A DNA stretch of 60,249 nt from Plectonema cf. radiosum LEGE 06105 (GCF_015207665.1 NZ_JADEWL010000027.1:1-60249); one strand, 5' to 3'; numbered from the stretch's first letter, positions 25,919 to 35,893 are shown. The notes: generated by a model not told the origin, from the letters alone. Made by a program: numbers and translations.

Positions 25919-26073
25919 GGATGGAGAGATCAGGAAATTAGAAATTAAAAACTCTAAACTTTGACCTTTAACCTTTAACCTTTAACCTGATGGATTTGTT
26001 ACTCTAGAGATAATACCAGTACTTGGTGCTGAAAAAAAATTCTCTATTAAAAGTAATAGAAGAGACTAGTATT

Positions 26074-26580
26074 ATGGCGAATTCGGGAGATAAAATTAAT
26101 CGTTGTTATAGCCAAGAAGACGTACAGCAGATTTTGCAGTTAGCGATCGCACGTCAAGCGGGGGATGAAAAAGAGTTTTCTTACGAGGTACTTGTGGAAA
26201 TCGCAGCTGAGTTGGATATCTCCCCGGAAAATCTACAATTAGCAGAAAACGATTGGGTAAGTAAACAAGGTGAAATACAGCATCGACTAGCATTTAACGC
26301 TCACCGTCAAAGAAGATTTAGAAAGCGTGTGGGTAATTATGCGATTGTCAACACCTTTTTACTATCGATGGATTTGCTCACGGGTGGTGGTATTAACTGG
26401 TCGCTTTATATTGTATTATTTTGGGGTATGCTTGTAGGTCTGGATGGTTGGAATACTTTTCAAACTAAAGGTGAAGATTATGAAGCAGCTTTTCAAAGAT
26501 GGTACCGCAAACATCAATTAAAAAGTTCTTTCAATAATCTTGTTAATAAGTTTTTAAAAGCCACTTCTGGATTAAATTAA
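26074..26580 (+). CDS. 2TM domain protein
   Basis: The product (168 residues from ATG 26074) has a soluble N-terminal half with CYSQEDVQQILQLAIARQ and EFSYEVLVEIAAELDISPEN. Two membrane helices follow in a 2TM domain (VNTFLLSMDLLTGG and WSLYIVLFWGMLVGLDGW). Such proteins are common in cyanobacteria and have no known role. Upstream bases contain CCTTTAA heptamers. Confidence 0.75.
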   Translation: MANSGDKINRCYSQEDVQQILQLAIARQAGDEKEFSYEVLVEIAAELDISPENLQLAENDWVSKQGEIQHRLAFNAHRQRRFRKRVGNYAIVNTFLLSMDLLTGGGINWSLYIVLFWGMLVGLDGWNTFQTKGEDYEAAFQRWYRKHQLKSSFNNLVNKFLKATSGLN

Positions 26581-26723
26581 TTTAATATTATAAGCAATTA
26601 ATTTATTACGTGCAGATAATTTTCTGATTTTATTAATTATTATATTATTATGCGCCTATTTTGTGTTGATTACATAGCATTTTTTATTTGTTTACTCAAC
26701 AAAACACAAACTAAAAATTAACG

Positions 26724-27065
26724 ATGAAAACTAAAGTGGAAAACCACAAAAAGATGGTTAGTTGTGAAGTCGAAACCACCCTTGAAGTAATCGGAGGGCG
26801 TTGGAAAGTATTGATTATCAGAGAATTACTTTCAGGAGTAAAACGTTTTGGAGAATTACAGCGTGCTTTACTCGGAATTACTCAAAAAATGCTGACTCAG
26901 CAATTAAGAGAAATGGAAGAACATGGCATAGTACATCGAAAAGTTTATGCAGAAATTCCCCCAAAAGTCGAATATTCCCTCACACCTTTAGGAGAAAGTT
27001 TACAACCGATTCTTCAGGCAATGCATGAATGGGGAGTAAAGCATTTATCAGTCAACAAACAGTGA
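26724..27065 (+). CDS. HxlR family transcriptional regulator
   Basis: The 113-residue winged-helix protein shows the HxlR signature CEVETTLEVIGGRWKVLIIR and FGELQRALLGITQKMLTQQL. One Cys near the N-terminus (residue 14) is the position that senses oxidants or electrophiles in several family members. The target is not visible; no divergent gene is adjacent. Confidence 0.9.
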   Translation: MKTKVENHKKMVSCEVETTLEVIGGRWKVLIIRELLSGVKRFGELQRALLGITQKMLTQQLREMEEHGIVHRKVYAEIPPKVEYSLTPLGESLQPILQAMHEWGVKHLSVNKQ

Positions 27066-27112
27066 AGCGCGAAGCGTGTACTTTATGACATATAGTTATC
27101 AGTTATCAATTA

Positions 27113-27535
27113 TCAATGGGTATGTAAATATTCAATAGCTGCTTCTAGTTGTGAATTATAATTTTTAGCAAAACTTTCAAACCAAAGTCCTTCGGGGGAT
27201 AATGGTTCTAATTTATTTAACCATTCTTGAGCTTGTTTTTTTAACCCTTCTAACTCTTTTACTTTTAATTTTTCCTGTCCAATTCTTTCCTTTTCCAGTT
27301 GTTGCTGTTTTTGTTGTTCTTGCAATAATTGCTTCTGCTCAAAATCTTGCTTTACTTGGGATAAAATATTATCTATTACATCTTTTTTTGCTGATGGAGA
27401 TGTGGAAAAAGAAGAAGATAGAGGAGATGAGTCAAGTTTAACTTTCTCAACTTCCTCAGTTCTTTGGGTGGGAAGATTAGCTGGTTTCTGATATTCAGCT
27501 TTGAGTTCGGATAATAACTTATCAATGGAATCCAT
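27113..27535 (-). CDS. Coiled-coil protein, possibly Slr1339-type salt-stress protein
   Basis: The 140-residue acidic-basic protein starts MDSIDKLLSELKAEYQKPA. A Ser-rich linker follows, then a Gln/Lys/Glu-rich helix of about 45 residues, and it ends with a conserved-looking EGLWFESFAKNYNSQLEAAI. The pattern resembles cyanobacterial proteins named after Slr1339, but I am recalling this rather than searching. It is the last gene of an operon-like set with two VWA genes (32 bp gap). Confidence 0.6.
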   Translation of the reverse strand: MDSIDKLLSELKAEYQKPANLPTQRTEEVEKVKLDSSPLSSSFSTSPSAKKDVIDNILSQVKQDFEQKQLLQEQQKQQQLEKERIGQEKLKVKELEGLKKQAQEWLNKLEPLSPEGLWFESFAKNYNSQLEAAIEYLHTH

Positions 27536-27567
27536 CTGTTTGATTGCGATTAAATTAATTGGAACAA

Positions 27568-28173
27568 CTAATCAACAATTGCATTGAGCAATACTTCTGA
27601 AAGACTATAATCTTCCATATCATCCATTGTAATTGTGTCACAGATATCAAACTTGGCTCCAGCACTTTGCAATTCATCATCCAATACTTTGAGAAAGCGA
27701 GTAGCTTGTGCATCCTTACCAACTTGAATAAAGGAAATTGCTAATTCTTCATCCCTATCCATGCGACGAGAAGCTTCGATAATCGTCTTCATTACCGCTT
27801 TACGGTCATCAGGTTCACCATCGGTAATCACTAAAATTGTCTCACCATTTGGCTTAGTTTCACCCGCAGCTTTGCGCTGAAAATAATTATCGGTAGAGTG
27901 TTTTAATACCGAAGCTAAATCTGTTGTTCCCGAAGGATCGTTTTCTTGAAAAATTTGCATCACTTTCGCAGATGTCACATTCTCATATCTTTTGAATCTA
28001 CCGGAAAATGTATATACAGTAATGCCATCCGGGTCAAATTCTTCGCATTTAGTTGCTAAAGCAAAAGTTGACTCTTCTGCTGCTACCCATCTTGTTCTAC
28101 CACCTTTTTGGTCCGGAGTTGCCATACTACCGCTTTTATCAATAATTAAAGTATAATCGCGATTTTCTAACAT
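27568..28173 (-). CDS. Stand-alone von Willebrand factor A protein (copy 2)
   Basis: The 201-residue protein is a single VWA domain. The MIDAS residues are DKSGS near the N-terminus, Thr in PSGTTDLASVL and Asp in VITDGEPDDRK. No membrane or signal segment is present, so it should be cytoplasmic. It is a close paralogue of the gene just upstream (28225-28830), with identical length. VWA proteins bind partners through a metal ion. The partner is unknown. Confidence 0.88.
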   Translation of the reverse strand: MLENRDYTLIIDKSGSMATPDQKGGRTRWVAAEESTFALATKCEEFDPDGITVYTFSGRFKRYENVTSAKVMQIFQENDPSGTTDLASVLKHSTDNYFQRKAAGETKPNGETILVITDGEPDDRKAVMKTIIEASRRMDRDEELAISFIQVGKDAQATRFLKVLDDELQSAGAKFDICDTITMDDMEDYSLSEVLLNAIVD

Positions 28174-28224
28174 CGATTCATTCTCCTATGATTAATTTAT
28201 TAGTTTATTAATCTATTAACTAAG

Positions 28225-28830
28225 TTAATCAGTAATTGCATTCGTTAATATCTCCGCAAGAGTCATATCTTCCATATCATCCAAAGTTACGGTATCGCAA
28301 ATATCAAATTTTGCACCAATTGATTCCATTTGGTCGTCTAAAGCTTTGAGAAATTTGCTTGCTTGAGCATCCGAACCAACTTGAACAATAGATATTGCTA
28401 ATTCCTCATCTTTTTCCATCTGACGAGAAGCATTGATAATTACTTCAAAAACCGCTTTTCTATCATCAGGCTCACCATCAGTTACAACTAAAATGGTTTC
28501 TCCGTTGGGTTTAGTTTGACCTGCGGCTTTACGCTTAAAATAATTATCAGTTGCGTCTTTGAGTACTGCTGCTAAATTTGTAGTCCCCGCAGGGTCATTT
28601 TCCATGAATATCTGCGCGATTTTATCTGATGTCACATCATCGTAACGTTTGAATTTACCAGAAAATAGATAAACTGTCATTCCATCCGGATCTAACTGCT
28701 CGCACTTTCTCGCTAAAGCAAGGGTAGATTCCTGCATTATCTGCCATCGACTTCTACCACCAGCTTGGTCGGGAGTGGACATACTACCGCTTTTATCAAT
28801 TATTAATGTATAGTCCCGCTCATTAACCAT
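28225..28830 (-). CDS. Stand-alone von Willebrand factor A protein (copy 1)
   Basis: The single VWA domain has MIDAS residues D12-x-S14-x-S16 (DKSGS), Thr in PAGTTNLAAVL and Asp in VVTDGEPDDRK. It matches its neighbour at 27568-28173 over the whole length, so the pair arose by tandem duplication. It is first in the presumed operon (51 bp gap to the second copy). A role with a MoxR-like ATPase is common for VWA proteins, but none is adjacent. Confidence 0.88.
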   Translation of the reverse strand: MVNERDYTLIIDKSGSMSTPDQAGGRSRWQIMQESTLALARKCEQLDPDGMTVYLFSGKFKRYDDVTSDKIAQIFMENDPAGTTNLAAVLKDATDNYFKRKAAGQTKPNGETILVVTDGEPDDRKAVFEVIINASRQMEKDEELAISIVQVGSDAQASKFLKALDDQMESIGAKFDICDTVTLDDMEDMTLAEILTNAITD

Positions 28831-28958
28831 TTAACTACTCCTTAATATGTAATTAGTTTTAATATCAACTAGTGTAACTATTAGTTATAAGTCATCGCAG
28901 CACTTACCAGCGCTTTGTAATAATCATTTAATCAATTCAAAATCTCAAGCATAGCACT

Positions 28959-29250
28959 TTACAATTTATCTCCGTAAAAACCCAAATAGTTAGCAACTGC
29001 ACGCTCTCCCATAGGTACTGCCCGTATGAATCGGTGCATTTAGCAGCTTTGGTTGATTATTCTTTGCCATTACTAATGTTGTTGAACCACCACCATCTAA
29101 ACTCAGAACCCTTCACTATAAACTGGCTGTTTCCCATCTACCACAATCACCCACAGCGTATTTCCTGGTTTGTCGATCGCAACGGCAACTCCTGGGTAAG
29201 GTTTATCTTCATCTATTTCTATTTGGGAATTTACACCACCAACTACAAAA
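28959..29250 (-). pseudogene. Decayed phosphodiester glycosidase (NAGPA domain) gene fragment
   Basis: On the minus strand three reading frames in turn encode pieces of an NAGPA/DUF2233-type domain. The first has YPGVAVAIDKPG and LWVIVVDGKQ, ending at a TGA (29103-29105). The second has LDGGGSTTLV and KLLNAPIHTGS. The third has MGERAVANYLGFYGDKL and a TAA at 28959-28961. This gives two frameshifts, a missing segment before LDGGG, and a missing 5' part that would have reached the arsR end. The plus-strand frame at 29034-29336 is antisense noise. Confidence 0.8.
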
Positions 29251-29252
29251 TA

Positions 29253-29606
29253 TTAATGGTAATAAACAGTTTGCTCAACTACTTCTTTTTGCGGAATTAT
29301 AAATGGTTGCGCCGAATTCAACACCGCTGCCAATAATCCTGGAAATAATTCTTCTAAATCTTCGTTTCGCAAAGTATTTATATGCTGGGTTCCTTCTTTT
29401 CTTGTCAATACTACCCCCGACTCCCGCAAAATTTTAAAGTGATTCGACATCGTTGACTTCGCGATCGCAAAATTGAAGTCACTACAGCATTGCTCTTTTT
29501 TGACTGCTAACTGTCTGACAATCTCTAACCTTACCGGGTCTCCTAATGCATAAAGCACCCCCGCTAAATATATATTCTTTCGCTCTGGATGATAAAGAAA
29601 TCTCAT
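29253..29606 (-). CDS. ArsR/SmtB family winged-helix regulator
   Basis: The 117-residue protein has the ArsR fold, with LYALGDPVRLEIVRQLAV and the recognition helix AKSTMSNHFKILRESGVVLT. The metal-site motif ELCVCDL is absent. There is only a CC pair before the recognition helix, so the signal may be redox or another ligand. It is divergent from trxA with 85 bp between starts and a good palindrome in the gap. Confidence 0.9.
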   Translation of the reverse strand: MRFLYHPERKNIYLAGVLYALGDPVRLEIVRQLAVKKEQCCSDFNFAIAKSTMSNHFKILRESGVVLTRKEGTQHINTLRNEDLEELFPGLLAAVLNSAQPFIIPQKEVVEQTVYYH

Positions 29607-29643
29607 TGTTGCAGCTTATCTTAAAAAGGTCTATAGTTTAATT

Positions 29644-29660
29644 ATTCGATTTTATCGAAT
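29644..29660. promoter_or_regulatory. Palindrome between arsR-like gene and trxA, possible operator
   Basis: ATTCGAT-TTT-ATCGAAT is a perfect 7+7 inverted repeat in the divergent gap, 32 bp before the trxA start and 38 bp before the arsR-like start. Dimeric ArsR proteins bind such sites, so autoregulation and control of trxA are plausible. Confidence 0.55.
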
Positions 29661-29691
29661 TATAGAAATAAGATGAATAGGGAGGACAGTA

Positions 29692-30015
29692 ATGGACACG
29701 ATTACGAATGTGACAGAAGCCACGTTCAAGCAAGAAGTCCTCGAAAGCGAAATTCCGGTACTAGTAGACTTTTGGGCGCCTTGGTGTGGTCCTTGTCGGA
29801 TGGTTGCTCCGGTGGTAGATGAAGTAGCTGGGGAATATGAAGGACAAGTAAAAGTGGTGAAACTAAACACAGACCAAAATCCCACTGTTGCCAGTCATTA
29901 CGGTATTCGCAGTATTCCAACATTAATAGTATTTAAAGGCGGTCGGCAAGTCGATACGGTTGTTGGTGCAGTACCAAAAACAACCCTGATTAAAACTTTA
30001 GCACAGTATCTTTAA
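29692..30015 (+). CDS. trxA: Thioredoxin
   Basis: The 107-residue protein is a standard small thioredoxin with the active site [10 protein letters not shown] and the cis-Pro loop [10 protein letters not shown]. It reduces disulfides in cytoplasmic targets. GGAGG at 29681-29685 gives a strong ribosome site. It is divergent from an ArsR-type regulator and convergent with mutS. Confidence 0.96.
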   Translation: MDTITNVTEATFKQEVLESEIPVLVDFWAPWCGPCRMVAPVVDEVAGEYEGQVKVVKLNTDQNPTVASHYGIRSIPTLIVFKGGRQVDTVVGAVPKTTLIKTLAQYL

Positions 30016-30104
30016 GCAAGAAAGGGAAAGGGAATAAAGTAAAATTGAAAAACGAAAGCTAAAAAGTGTTTTGATTTTTGCTTATTTCCTATTTCTTAAC
30101 CAGA

Positions 30105-32663
30105 TTAATCGAGGGATTTCAAACCGATAGCGATTTTACTATGTTGTTCAATTTGTTCCATAACTTGTTTGGCTCGCGTAATCACCTTTGTTGGTAAACC
30201 AGCTAATCTTCCCGCTTCAATACCGTAGGATTTATCAGCACCACCAGGTTGAACTTGATGTAAAAAGATAATTTGGTCGGGCATTTCTTTCACCGTGACT
30301 TGATAATTAGCAACGTTATTTAACAGCGATGATAATTCATTTAATTCGTGATAATGGGTAGCAAAAATTGTTCTAGCTAAAAGTTCCGTAGCAATATATT
30401 CTCCCACAGCCCATGCGATAGATAAACCGTCAAAAGTTGCCGTACCTCGGCCAATTTCATCTAATAATACTAAAGACCTTGAAGTTGCATGATTGAGAAT
30501 ATTAGCCGTCTCATTCATTTCCACCATAAAAGTAGATTGTCCGGTAGCTAAATCATCCACAGCACCTACACGGGTAAAAACGCGATCGCAAATTCCTAAA
30601 GTCGCGGAAGTTGCAGGAACAAAGCTACCAATTTGCGCCATCAACTGAATTAATCCTACCTGACGTAAATAACAACTTTTACCGCTAGCATTGGGACCAG
30701 TAAGGATAATTAAATCAGGAGAAGAATTTGGGTCTTGATTTTCTTCCCTACCTAAAAAAGTGGAATTCGGTACAAAAAAACCACTTGGTAAAGACTGTTC
30801 CACTACTGGATGTCGTCCATCGATAACAGATATTTCTCGTCCCTCCACCATTTGGGGGCGACAGTAACCTTGAAAAACTGCTAATTCAGCTAAACCGCAT
30901 AAGACATCTGCCGCTGCTACAGCACGGGAAATATTGCGAATAACTTCGGCAAGAGATCCAACTTCTTCCCGCAAAGCGACAAGGATGTCATATTCCAACT
31001 GATTTAAATCATCTCTGGCGGTGAGAATTCTGGCTTCCCTTTCCTTTAATTCCGGAGTAATATAACGTTCTTCATTAGTTAAAGTCTGCTTGCGAATATA
31101 ATTATCAGGAACTTGTTCAGCTTGAGCGCGAGAAACACTCAGATAGTAACCAAATGTCTTGTTAAAACCTACCTTTAATTTGGGAATTCCCGTTCTTTCT
31201 CTTTCATCTATTTCTAAATTGGCAATCCACTTTTGGTCTTCTTCTACCAAACTACGTCTTTCATCAAGTAAAGGATTTACCCCAGCACGAATCAAACCAC
31301 CTTCCTTGATTTGTATCGGTGGAGATTCGACAATATGTGCCTGTATCTTGGCTGCTAATTCTTCCATGTTTGGGGGAACTTTTTGTAAAGCTTTCAAAAA
31401 AGGAGAACGAGCATCCTTAACTAAATAACCTAACTGGGGTAACTTTGATAAAGAATCCGCCAAAGCAGATAAATCCCTAGCATTAGCAGTTCCAGAACCA
31501 GCACGTCCGCTCAACCTTTCCAAATCGTAAATTTGTCGTAACAATCCCCGCAAATCTTGACGTAAAGTGGTATTTTCGATCAACTCTTGTATAGTATCTT
31601 GTCTAGAATTAATTCCTTTAATATCCAATAACGGTTGTAACAACCATCGTCGTAAAGCACGTCCACCCATTGCTGTAGTTGTCCGATTCATTGCCCACAA
31701 CAAAGAACCGTGATAAGTTCCATCGCGAATCGTCTGAGTAATTTCTAGGTTGCGTCTAGTTTGATAATCTACAACTAAAAAATCATTAAAAGTATAAGTC
31801 CGTAGAGGTTGTAAAGGTACTTGATTTTCCTTTTGCGTTTCCTCTAGATATTCCAATAAACCACCAGCAGCCCGAACAGCTAAAGGCAGATGGTCACAAC
31901 CAAGTCCTTCCAAAGAACGGAGCTTGAACTTTTGTAATAACCGGCTTCTCGCTTCCGCTTGAGAAAACGCAACTTGCGATCGCAAAGCATAACAAAATGT
32001 TGTTGGTAAACATTCCGGTAAACTGTGAGACTTTTCACCGGGTCTTAATAAAGCACCCAAATCCGGAGCATTAATGGGAAATAAGACCTCACTCGGCTGC
32101 AACCGCATCAATTCTTGAGTGAGATGCTCCAAATCATTTGTTTGAGTAGTGAGAAATTCTCCCGTAGAAATATCAGCATAAGCCAAACCCCAATTATCTC
32201 CGGCAATTACCACAGCGGCTAGATAATTATTACGATTAGCTTTGAGCATTCCATCTTCAAGCAGAGTACCGGGAGTAAGAATCCGGGTAATTTCCCTCTT
32301 CACCAATCGACCAGCAGCAACCTGGGAAGCATCTTCTACCTGGTCGCAAATCACCACAGCATAACCCTTTTCTACTAACCCAGTGGCATGACGTTCCCAA
32401 GAATGATGAGGAACACCACTCATTGCGACTCGTCCCACATCAGCACCAGCTTGTTTGCTAGTTAAGACAAGTTCTAATTCAGTGGCTAAAGTGACAGCAT
32501 CTGCAAAATAACATTCAAAAAAATCGCCTACTCGATAAAATAGCACCGCATGAGGATGTTTTTCCTTAGTTTCAATATAATGCTGGTACATTTGACTCAG
32601 CTTACTAATATCCACCGTGCGATGGTCGGTGATAGTTGTACTCTGGTTTTTAGATGCAGTCAT
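30105..32663 (-). CDS. mutS: DNA mismatch repair protein MutS
   Basis: MutS recognises mismatches and starts repair. The N-terminal mismatch-reading motif is [10 protein letters not shown]. The connector, core and clamp regions follow, and the ATPase has [20 protein letters not shown] and ATHYHEL. I start at ATG 32663 (MTASKNQS), giving 852 residues. The open frame extends 16 codons further to a TTG, but those residues do not look conserved. No mutL is adjacent. Confidence 0.95.
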   Translation of the reverse strand: MTASKNQSTTITDHRTVDISKLSQMYQHYIETKEKHPHAVLFYRVGDFFECYFADAVTLATELELVLTSKQAGADVGRVAMSGVPHHSWERHATGLVEKGYAVVICDQVEDASQVAAGRLVKREITRILTPGTLLEDGMLKANRNNYLAAVVIAGDNWGLAYADISTGEFLTTQTNDLEHLTQELMRLQPSEVLFPINAPDLGALLRPGEKSHSLPECLPTTFCYALRSQVAFSQAEARSRLLQKFKLRSLEGLGCDHLPLAVRAAGGLLEYLEETQKENQVPLQPLRTYTFNDFLVVDYQTRRNLEITQTIRDGTYHGSLLWAMNRTTTAMGGRALRRWLLQPLLDIKGINSRQDTIQELIENTTLRQDLRGLLRQIYDLERLSGRAGSGTANARDLSALADSLSKLPQLGYLVKDARSPFLKALQKVPPNMEELAAKIQAHIVESPPIQIKEGGLIRAGVNPLLDERRSLVEEDQKWIANLEIDERERTGIPKLKVGFNKTFGYYLSVSRAQAEQVPDNYIRKQTLTNEERYITPELKEREARILTARDDLNQLEYDILVALREEVGSLAEVIRNISRAVAAADVLCGLAELAVFQGYCRPQMVEGREISVIDGRHPVVEQSLPSGFFVPNSTFLGREENQDPNSSPDLIILTGPNASGKSCYLRQVGLIQLMAQIGSFVPATSATLGICDRVFTRVGAVDDLATGQSTFMVEMNETANILNHATSRSLVLLDEIGRGTATFDGLSIAWAVGEYIATELLARTIFATHYHELNELSSLLNNVANYQVTVKEMPDQIIFLHQVQPGGADKSYGIEAGRLAGLPTKVITRAKQVMEQIEQHSKIAIGLKSLD

Positions 32664-32944
32664 GGATGAAGGATGCTTCTTGCAAGCTGACAATATAAGA
32701 TCATAACCCAAGGACTGAGTTTCCTTGGATATTACTCAAGGTTTATTTATTTTTCTTTCTTTAATTAATGGTGGGTAATAATCCATTGTTTGCTGCAATT
32801 TTTACCAACACGAATTATATAACACCCGATTTTTCTCAATATAAATACGGTTTTTAGAGTTTTATTGCCATATAAATTACTTTCACCACTGAATAAATTG
32901 CCTTTGTATTTTTCTTGATGTCGATCGCATTTAGTTTGTAGTTT

Positions 32945-33111
32945 GTAGGTTGGGTTAGACAGCAAAATCAATATTGTTTGTAACGAGTATCTTTATTAAT
33001 GGTTTCGTAACCCAACATCCAAGTCGTGGATATAAGAATAGATGTTGGGTTACGACGCGATATAGATTTTTAACTAAAACCCCAAATAATGAAAGCGTGT
33101 AACCCAACCTA
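32945..33111. mobile_element. MITE-like inverted-repeat element, copy A (167 bp)
   Basis: The left end GTAGGTTGGGTTAGAC is matched by the right end GTGTAACCCAACCTA. Internal arms GTAACCCAACATC and GATGTTGGGTTACGACGC form a second palindrome. There is no coding capacity. It is the same family as 33416-33610. Confidence 0.75.
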
Positions 33112-33415
33112 AAATCTATTCAAGGGTTTAAATACGGCTTTAAATATTTAATTTTAGTATCAATTATTTTTTTGCTTAACAGAACTCAATATTTTAAAAT
33201 TTAATTCATGAGTTTGACTCTATATATTGTGATAAAAAATTACAAAAATTTTCTAAATTGAGAATAATATCATTAATAATGCCAATATTGTCATTTAATT
33301 AACGGAATTACGTTGTTTGATTGACTGTATAAAAATGTTGTCAAAATTTTTATTTTTTTTTTGATATAATCTGTTGGGACGTGTATATGCTGTTTTTTAG
33401 TAAAGATTTATTTTT

Positions 33416-33610
33416 GTAGGTTGGGTTAGACACCAAAATCAAACTTGATTATTACGAGAAATTTTACTATGGTGTCGTAACCCAACATCAGGATCTTAGA
33501 TAAATAAAAATATCCTTCCTCAGATGTAAGGTAGAAAAGATGTTGGGTTACGACGCAATATACATTCGGTAATTCAACCTTAAATTATAAAAGCGTCTAA
33601 CCCAACCTAC
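33416..33610. mobile_element. MITE-like inverted-repeat element, copy B (195 bp)
   Basis: The left end GTAGGTTGGGTTAGAC and right end GTCTAACCCAACCTAC are a perfect 16-bp inverted repeat. Internal arms GTAACCCAACATC and GATGTTGGGTTACGACGC match those in copy A. The middle differs between copies. Confidence 0.8.
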
Positions 33611-33659
33611 ACCTACGAACTTGGTTTTCTTGGCTGTAACGAAGATTCATTCAAAATTA

Positions 33660-34508
33660 TTATTCAAATCCAAAAGCTAAAGTATCAAGCATATGTTTAC
33701 TTTTTTCGCTTCCAACTTCCAAATAAATTTCTAATAACTCTTTATAAGCAGCTTCTCCTCCAATAATATTCCAAAACTCCGAACCAATAACTACAGCATC
33801 ATCAAAAGGCATATATTTTTTTGCATATGACCATTTATAATCACTTTTTTTTCGTCCATAGGGATTATAAGGCATAGCATAATAAGCCTTAACTTGAGGA
33901 CGAGATTTACCACCTAGTAGATGAAATCTCAGCAATCGTTGTGTAACTTCTAAGCATTGTCCTTTATTAGGTTTTGGTGCTTTAATTTCAAAGAAGTATT
34001 CTGTTCCATCTTTTGCCAGAATATACAAGTCTGTACGAACGCTTTTTGTTTGTAAATCATCAGAACATCTAGCTTGGAGTACTGCTGCTATCATTTCTTC
34101 TAAGGAAGGTCTAGTTTGTCCTGTTTTAGTTGATGATTCATAATTTTCTTTTTGACATTCGGCTTCCGCAAAAGCTCTAAGACTTACATCAGCTTTAATA
34201 TCGTAACCTCTAAGCGCTTTTTGATGGTATTCTAAAGCAATTAAACGAGCGCATTCTTCAATAGAATTCCCTAACCTTGTACTCAAACCACGTTCAAATT
34301 GATTGATACGTATTAATGCTGGAGGAATTAATGCTGCTTGAAACGGTTTTAGCTCTCCATTAGATGAAAATCTTGATAAATACTCTTCTGCATTGTCAGC
34401 TTTTAAGATTTCACGTCCCTTATACTCATCAATAAGTCCTTGAATAAACCCCTCTAAATAACCTTTTATTTTAATTCGAGTATTAGAGCTAATCGCAGTC
34501 ATCCGCAT
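33660..34508 (-). CDS. TdeIII-like type II restriction endonuclease
   Basis: The 282-residue protein resembles the TdeIII/MjaII endonuclease family. The PD-(D/E)xK core is visible as TDLYILAKDGTEYFFEIKAP, with the metal-binding Asp, Glu and Lys. Members I recall cut GGNCC, but the specificity here is unproven. It lies 5 bp after the stop of the cytosine methyltransferase gene in the same direction, the expected restriction-modification arrangement. Confidence 0.8.
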   Translation of the reverse strand: MRMTAISSNTRIKIKGYLEGFIQGLIDEYKGREILKADNAEEYLSRFSSNGELKPFQAALIPPALIRINQFERGLSTRLGNSIEECARLIALEYHQKALRGYDIKADVSLRAFAEAECQKENYESSTKTGQTRPSLEEMIAAVLQARCSDDLQTKSVRTDLYILAKDGTEYFFEIKAPKPNKGQCLEVTQRLLRFHLLGGKSRPQVKAYYAMPYNPYGRKKSDYKWSYAKKYMPFDDAVVIGSEFWNIIGGEAAYKELLEIYLEVGSEKSKHMLDTLAFGFE

Positions 34509-34513
34509 ACAAA

Positions 34514-35893
34514 TTACAAAATTAATTTTAACAATGCTTTTGCTAAATTATAAACAACGGGAACTGAAACTGCATTACCAAATTGATGTTTTGCTGTTGT
34601 TTCACTATTAGCTATTTGAAAAGTATCAGGAAATCCTTGTAATTTTCCATAGTATCGGGCTGTTAAAGGTTTAAATTTTTTTTGTTTATAAATGTTTTGA
34701 ATAAATGAATGTTTATATAATTCTGGTTCTTGACATTCTAAAGATACTGTGGCTACAAAATCTCTAGTCCCTGTAGCTGTTAAGGTTGCTATTGCATCAG
34801 CATGAGGTAAAAATATTTTAGATACTCCGTCAATTCCGGAAGAAATCTTGGAGTTAACGAATTCATATCCTTTATCTTCAATTAAGCGAAGAATCTTTTT
34901 TTGAATCAAATTATCAAGTTCTTTTTGATTAAGATTGGGGATTAATTTATCTAACACCTGAAAACTTAAAGGATTTCCGTCTTTGAGTCCATAGATTTTT
35001 TTTCTTCGATTTTTTAAAATAGTTTGACAAATTAGTTTTTCTCTCACACTTGTCTCAATTAAATCCCAAGAGTGAACCGTAGTATGTCCATCTCTAATAT
35101 CAGCGAAAGTAAAAAAATCATTGAGTTCATCTATTTTTTGAAATCTACCTCTTGACGCTGGGATTTTACCACCTTTATATAAAATATTTGGACTAAACTT
35201 TTTCTTGACAACATGACTTTTTTCCACACCAGATATTACATCATAAAGTTTGATTTTATTATCTAAAGGTTTAGGAAAGGTAAAACCCCAAGAGTTTTCT
35301 AAATCATTTCTGATTCCAACCATAAAAATTCTATCTCTATCTTGAGGTAAACCAAAATCATAGGAATTTAATACTTGATATTTGACTATATAACCTAAAG
35401 TTGTCAAACTGTTAATAATATAATTAAGACTGCCTTTATTTCGTGGTTCCATTAAACCTTTGACATTTTCAAAAATAAAAGCTTTGGGTTTATTAAATTC
35501 TACTACTCGAAAAACATCCAACCATAACTGACCTCTGGGGTCATTTAAACCTTTTAATTTACCTGCAATTGACCAAGGTTGACAAGGAACTCCCCCCACA
35601 ATTATATCTATATCAAAAGGTAGTTTATTTATATTATTAATATCTCCTAAAAAAAGCTCATTTGAATTTTGCTCAGAAATAAAATTTTTCTGATAAGTTT
35701 TAATAGCTTCTTTATCTATTTCTGAATAACCTAGACAAACTCCACCTAAATCCGCAAGAGGAATTCTAAATCCACCAATTCCAGCAAATAAATCTATAAA
35801 TGTAAATTTAGGTTTAATAGTTACTAGGTTTGGTTTAATTGGCTTAAAAAACTCAAATAAATCTAACTGTTGAGCATTATCGCTTAATTGCAT
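34514..35893 (-). CDS. DNA (cytosine-5) methyltransferase
   Basis: The 459-residue protein has the ordered m5C motifs: I (FIDLFAGIGGFR), IV with the catalytic Cys (GGVPCQPWS), VI (FENVKG), VIII (QDRDRIF) and X (QFGNAVSVPV). A target-recognition region lies between VIII and IX. It protects host DNA from the endonuclease encoded directly downstream. It is AT-rich even for this window, which suits a transferred defence gene. Confidence 0.94.
   Translation of the reverse strand: MQLSDNAQQLDLFEFFKPIKPNLVTIKPKFTFIDLFAGIGGFRIPLADLGGVCLGYSEIDKEAIKTYQKNFISEQNSNELFLGDINNINKLPFDIDIIVGGVPCQPWSIAGKLKGLNDPRGQLWLDVFRVVEFNKPKAFIFENVKGLMEPRNKGSLNYIINSLTTLGYIVKYQVLNSYDFGLPQDRDRIFMVGIRNDLENSWGFTFPKPLDNKIKLYDVISGVEKSHVVKKKFSPNILYKGGKIPASRGRFQKIDELNDFFTFADIRDGHTTVHSWDLIETSVREKLICQTILKNRRKKIYGLKDGNPLSFQVLDKLIPNLNQKELDNLIQKKILRLIEDKGYEFVNSKISSGIDGVSKIFLPHADAIATLTATGTRDFVATVSLECQEPELYKHSFIQNIYKQKKFKPLTARYYGKLQGFPDTFQIANSETTAKHQFGNAVSVPVVYNLAKALLKLIL

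Larger units (their letters stand above)
32712..33659. other. Long intergenic region with two inverted-repeat elements
   Basis: About 950 bp without a supported gene lie between mutS and the restriction gene. It holds two related elements at 32945-33111 and 33416-33610 and AT-rich sequence between them. Confidence 0.75.

Noticed and set aside
27568-28830. VWA pair as part of a tellurite-resistance (ter) cluster
   Set aside because: No TerD-type, TerC-type or ATP-grasp ter genes are nearby.
29034-29336. Open frame of 100 codons on the plus strand
   Set aside because: It is antisense to a recognisable phosphodiester glycosidase remnant and the end of the arsR-like gene, and its product is not protein-like.
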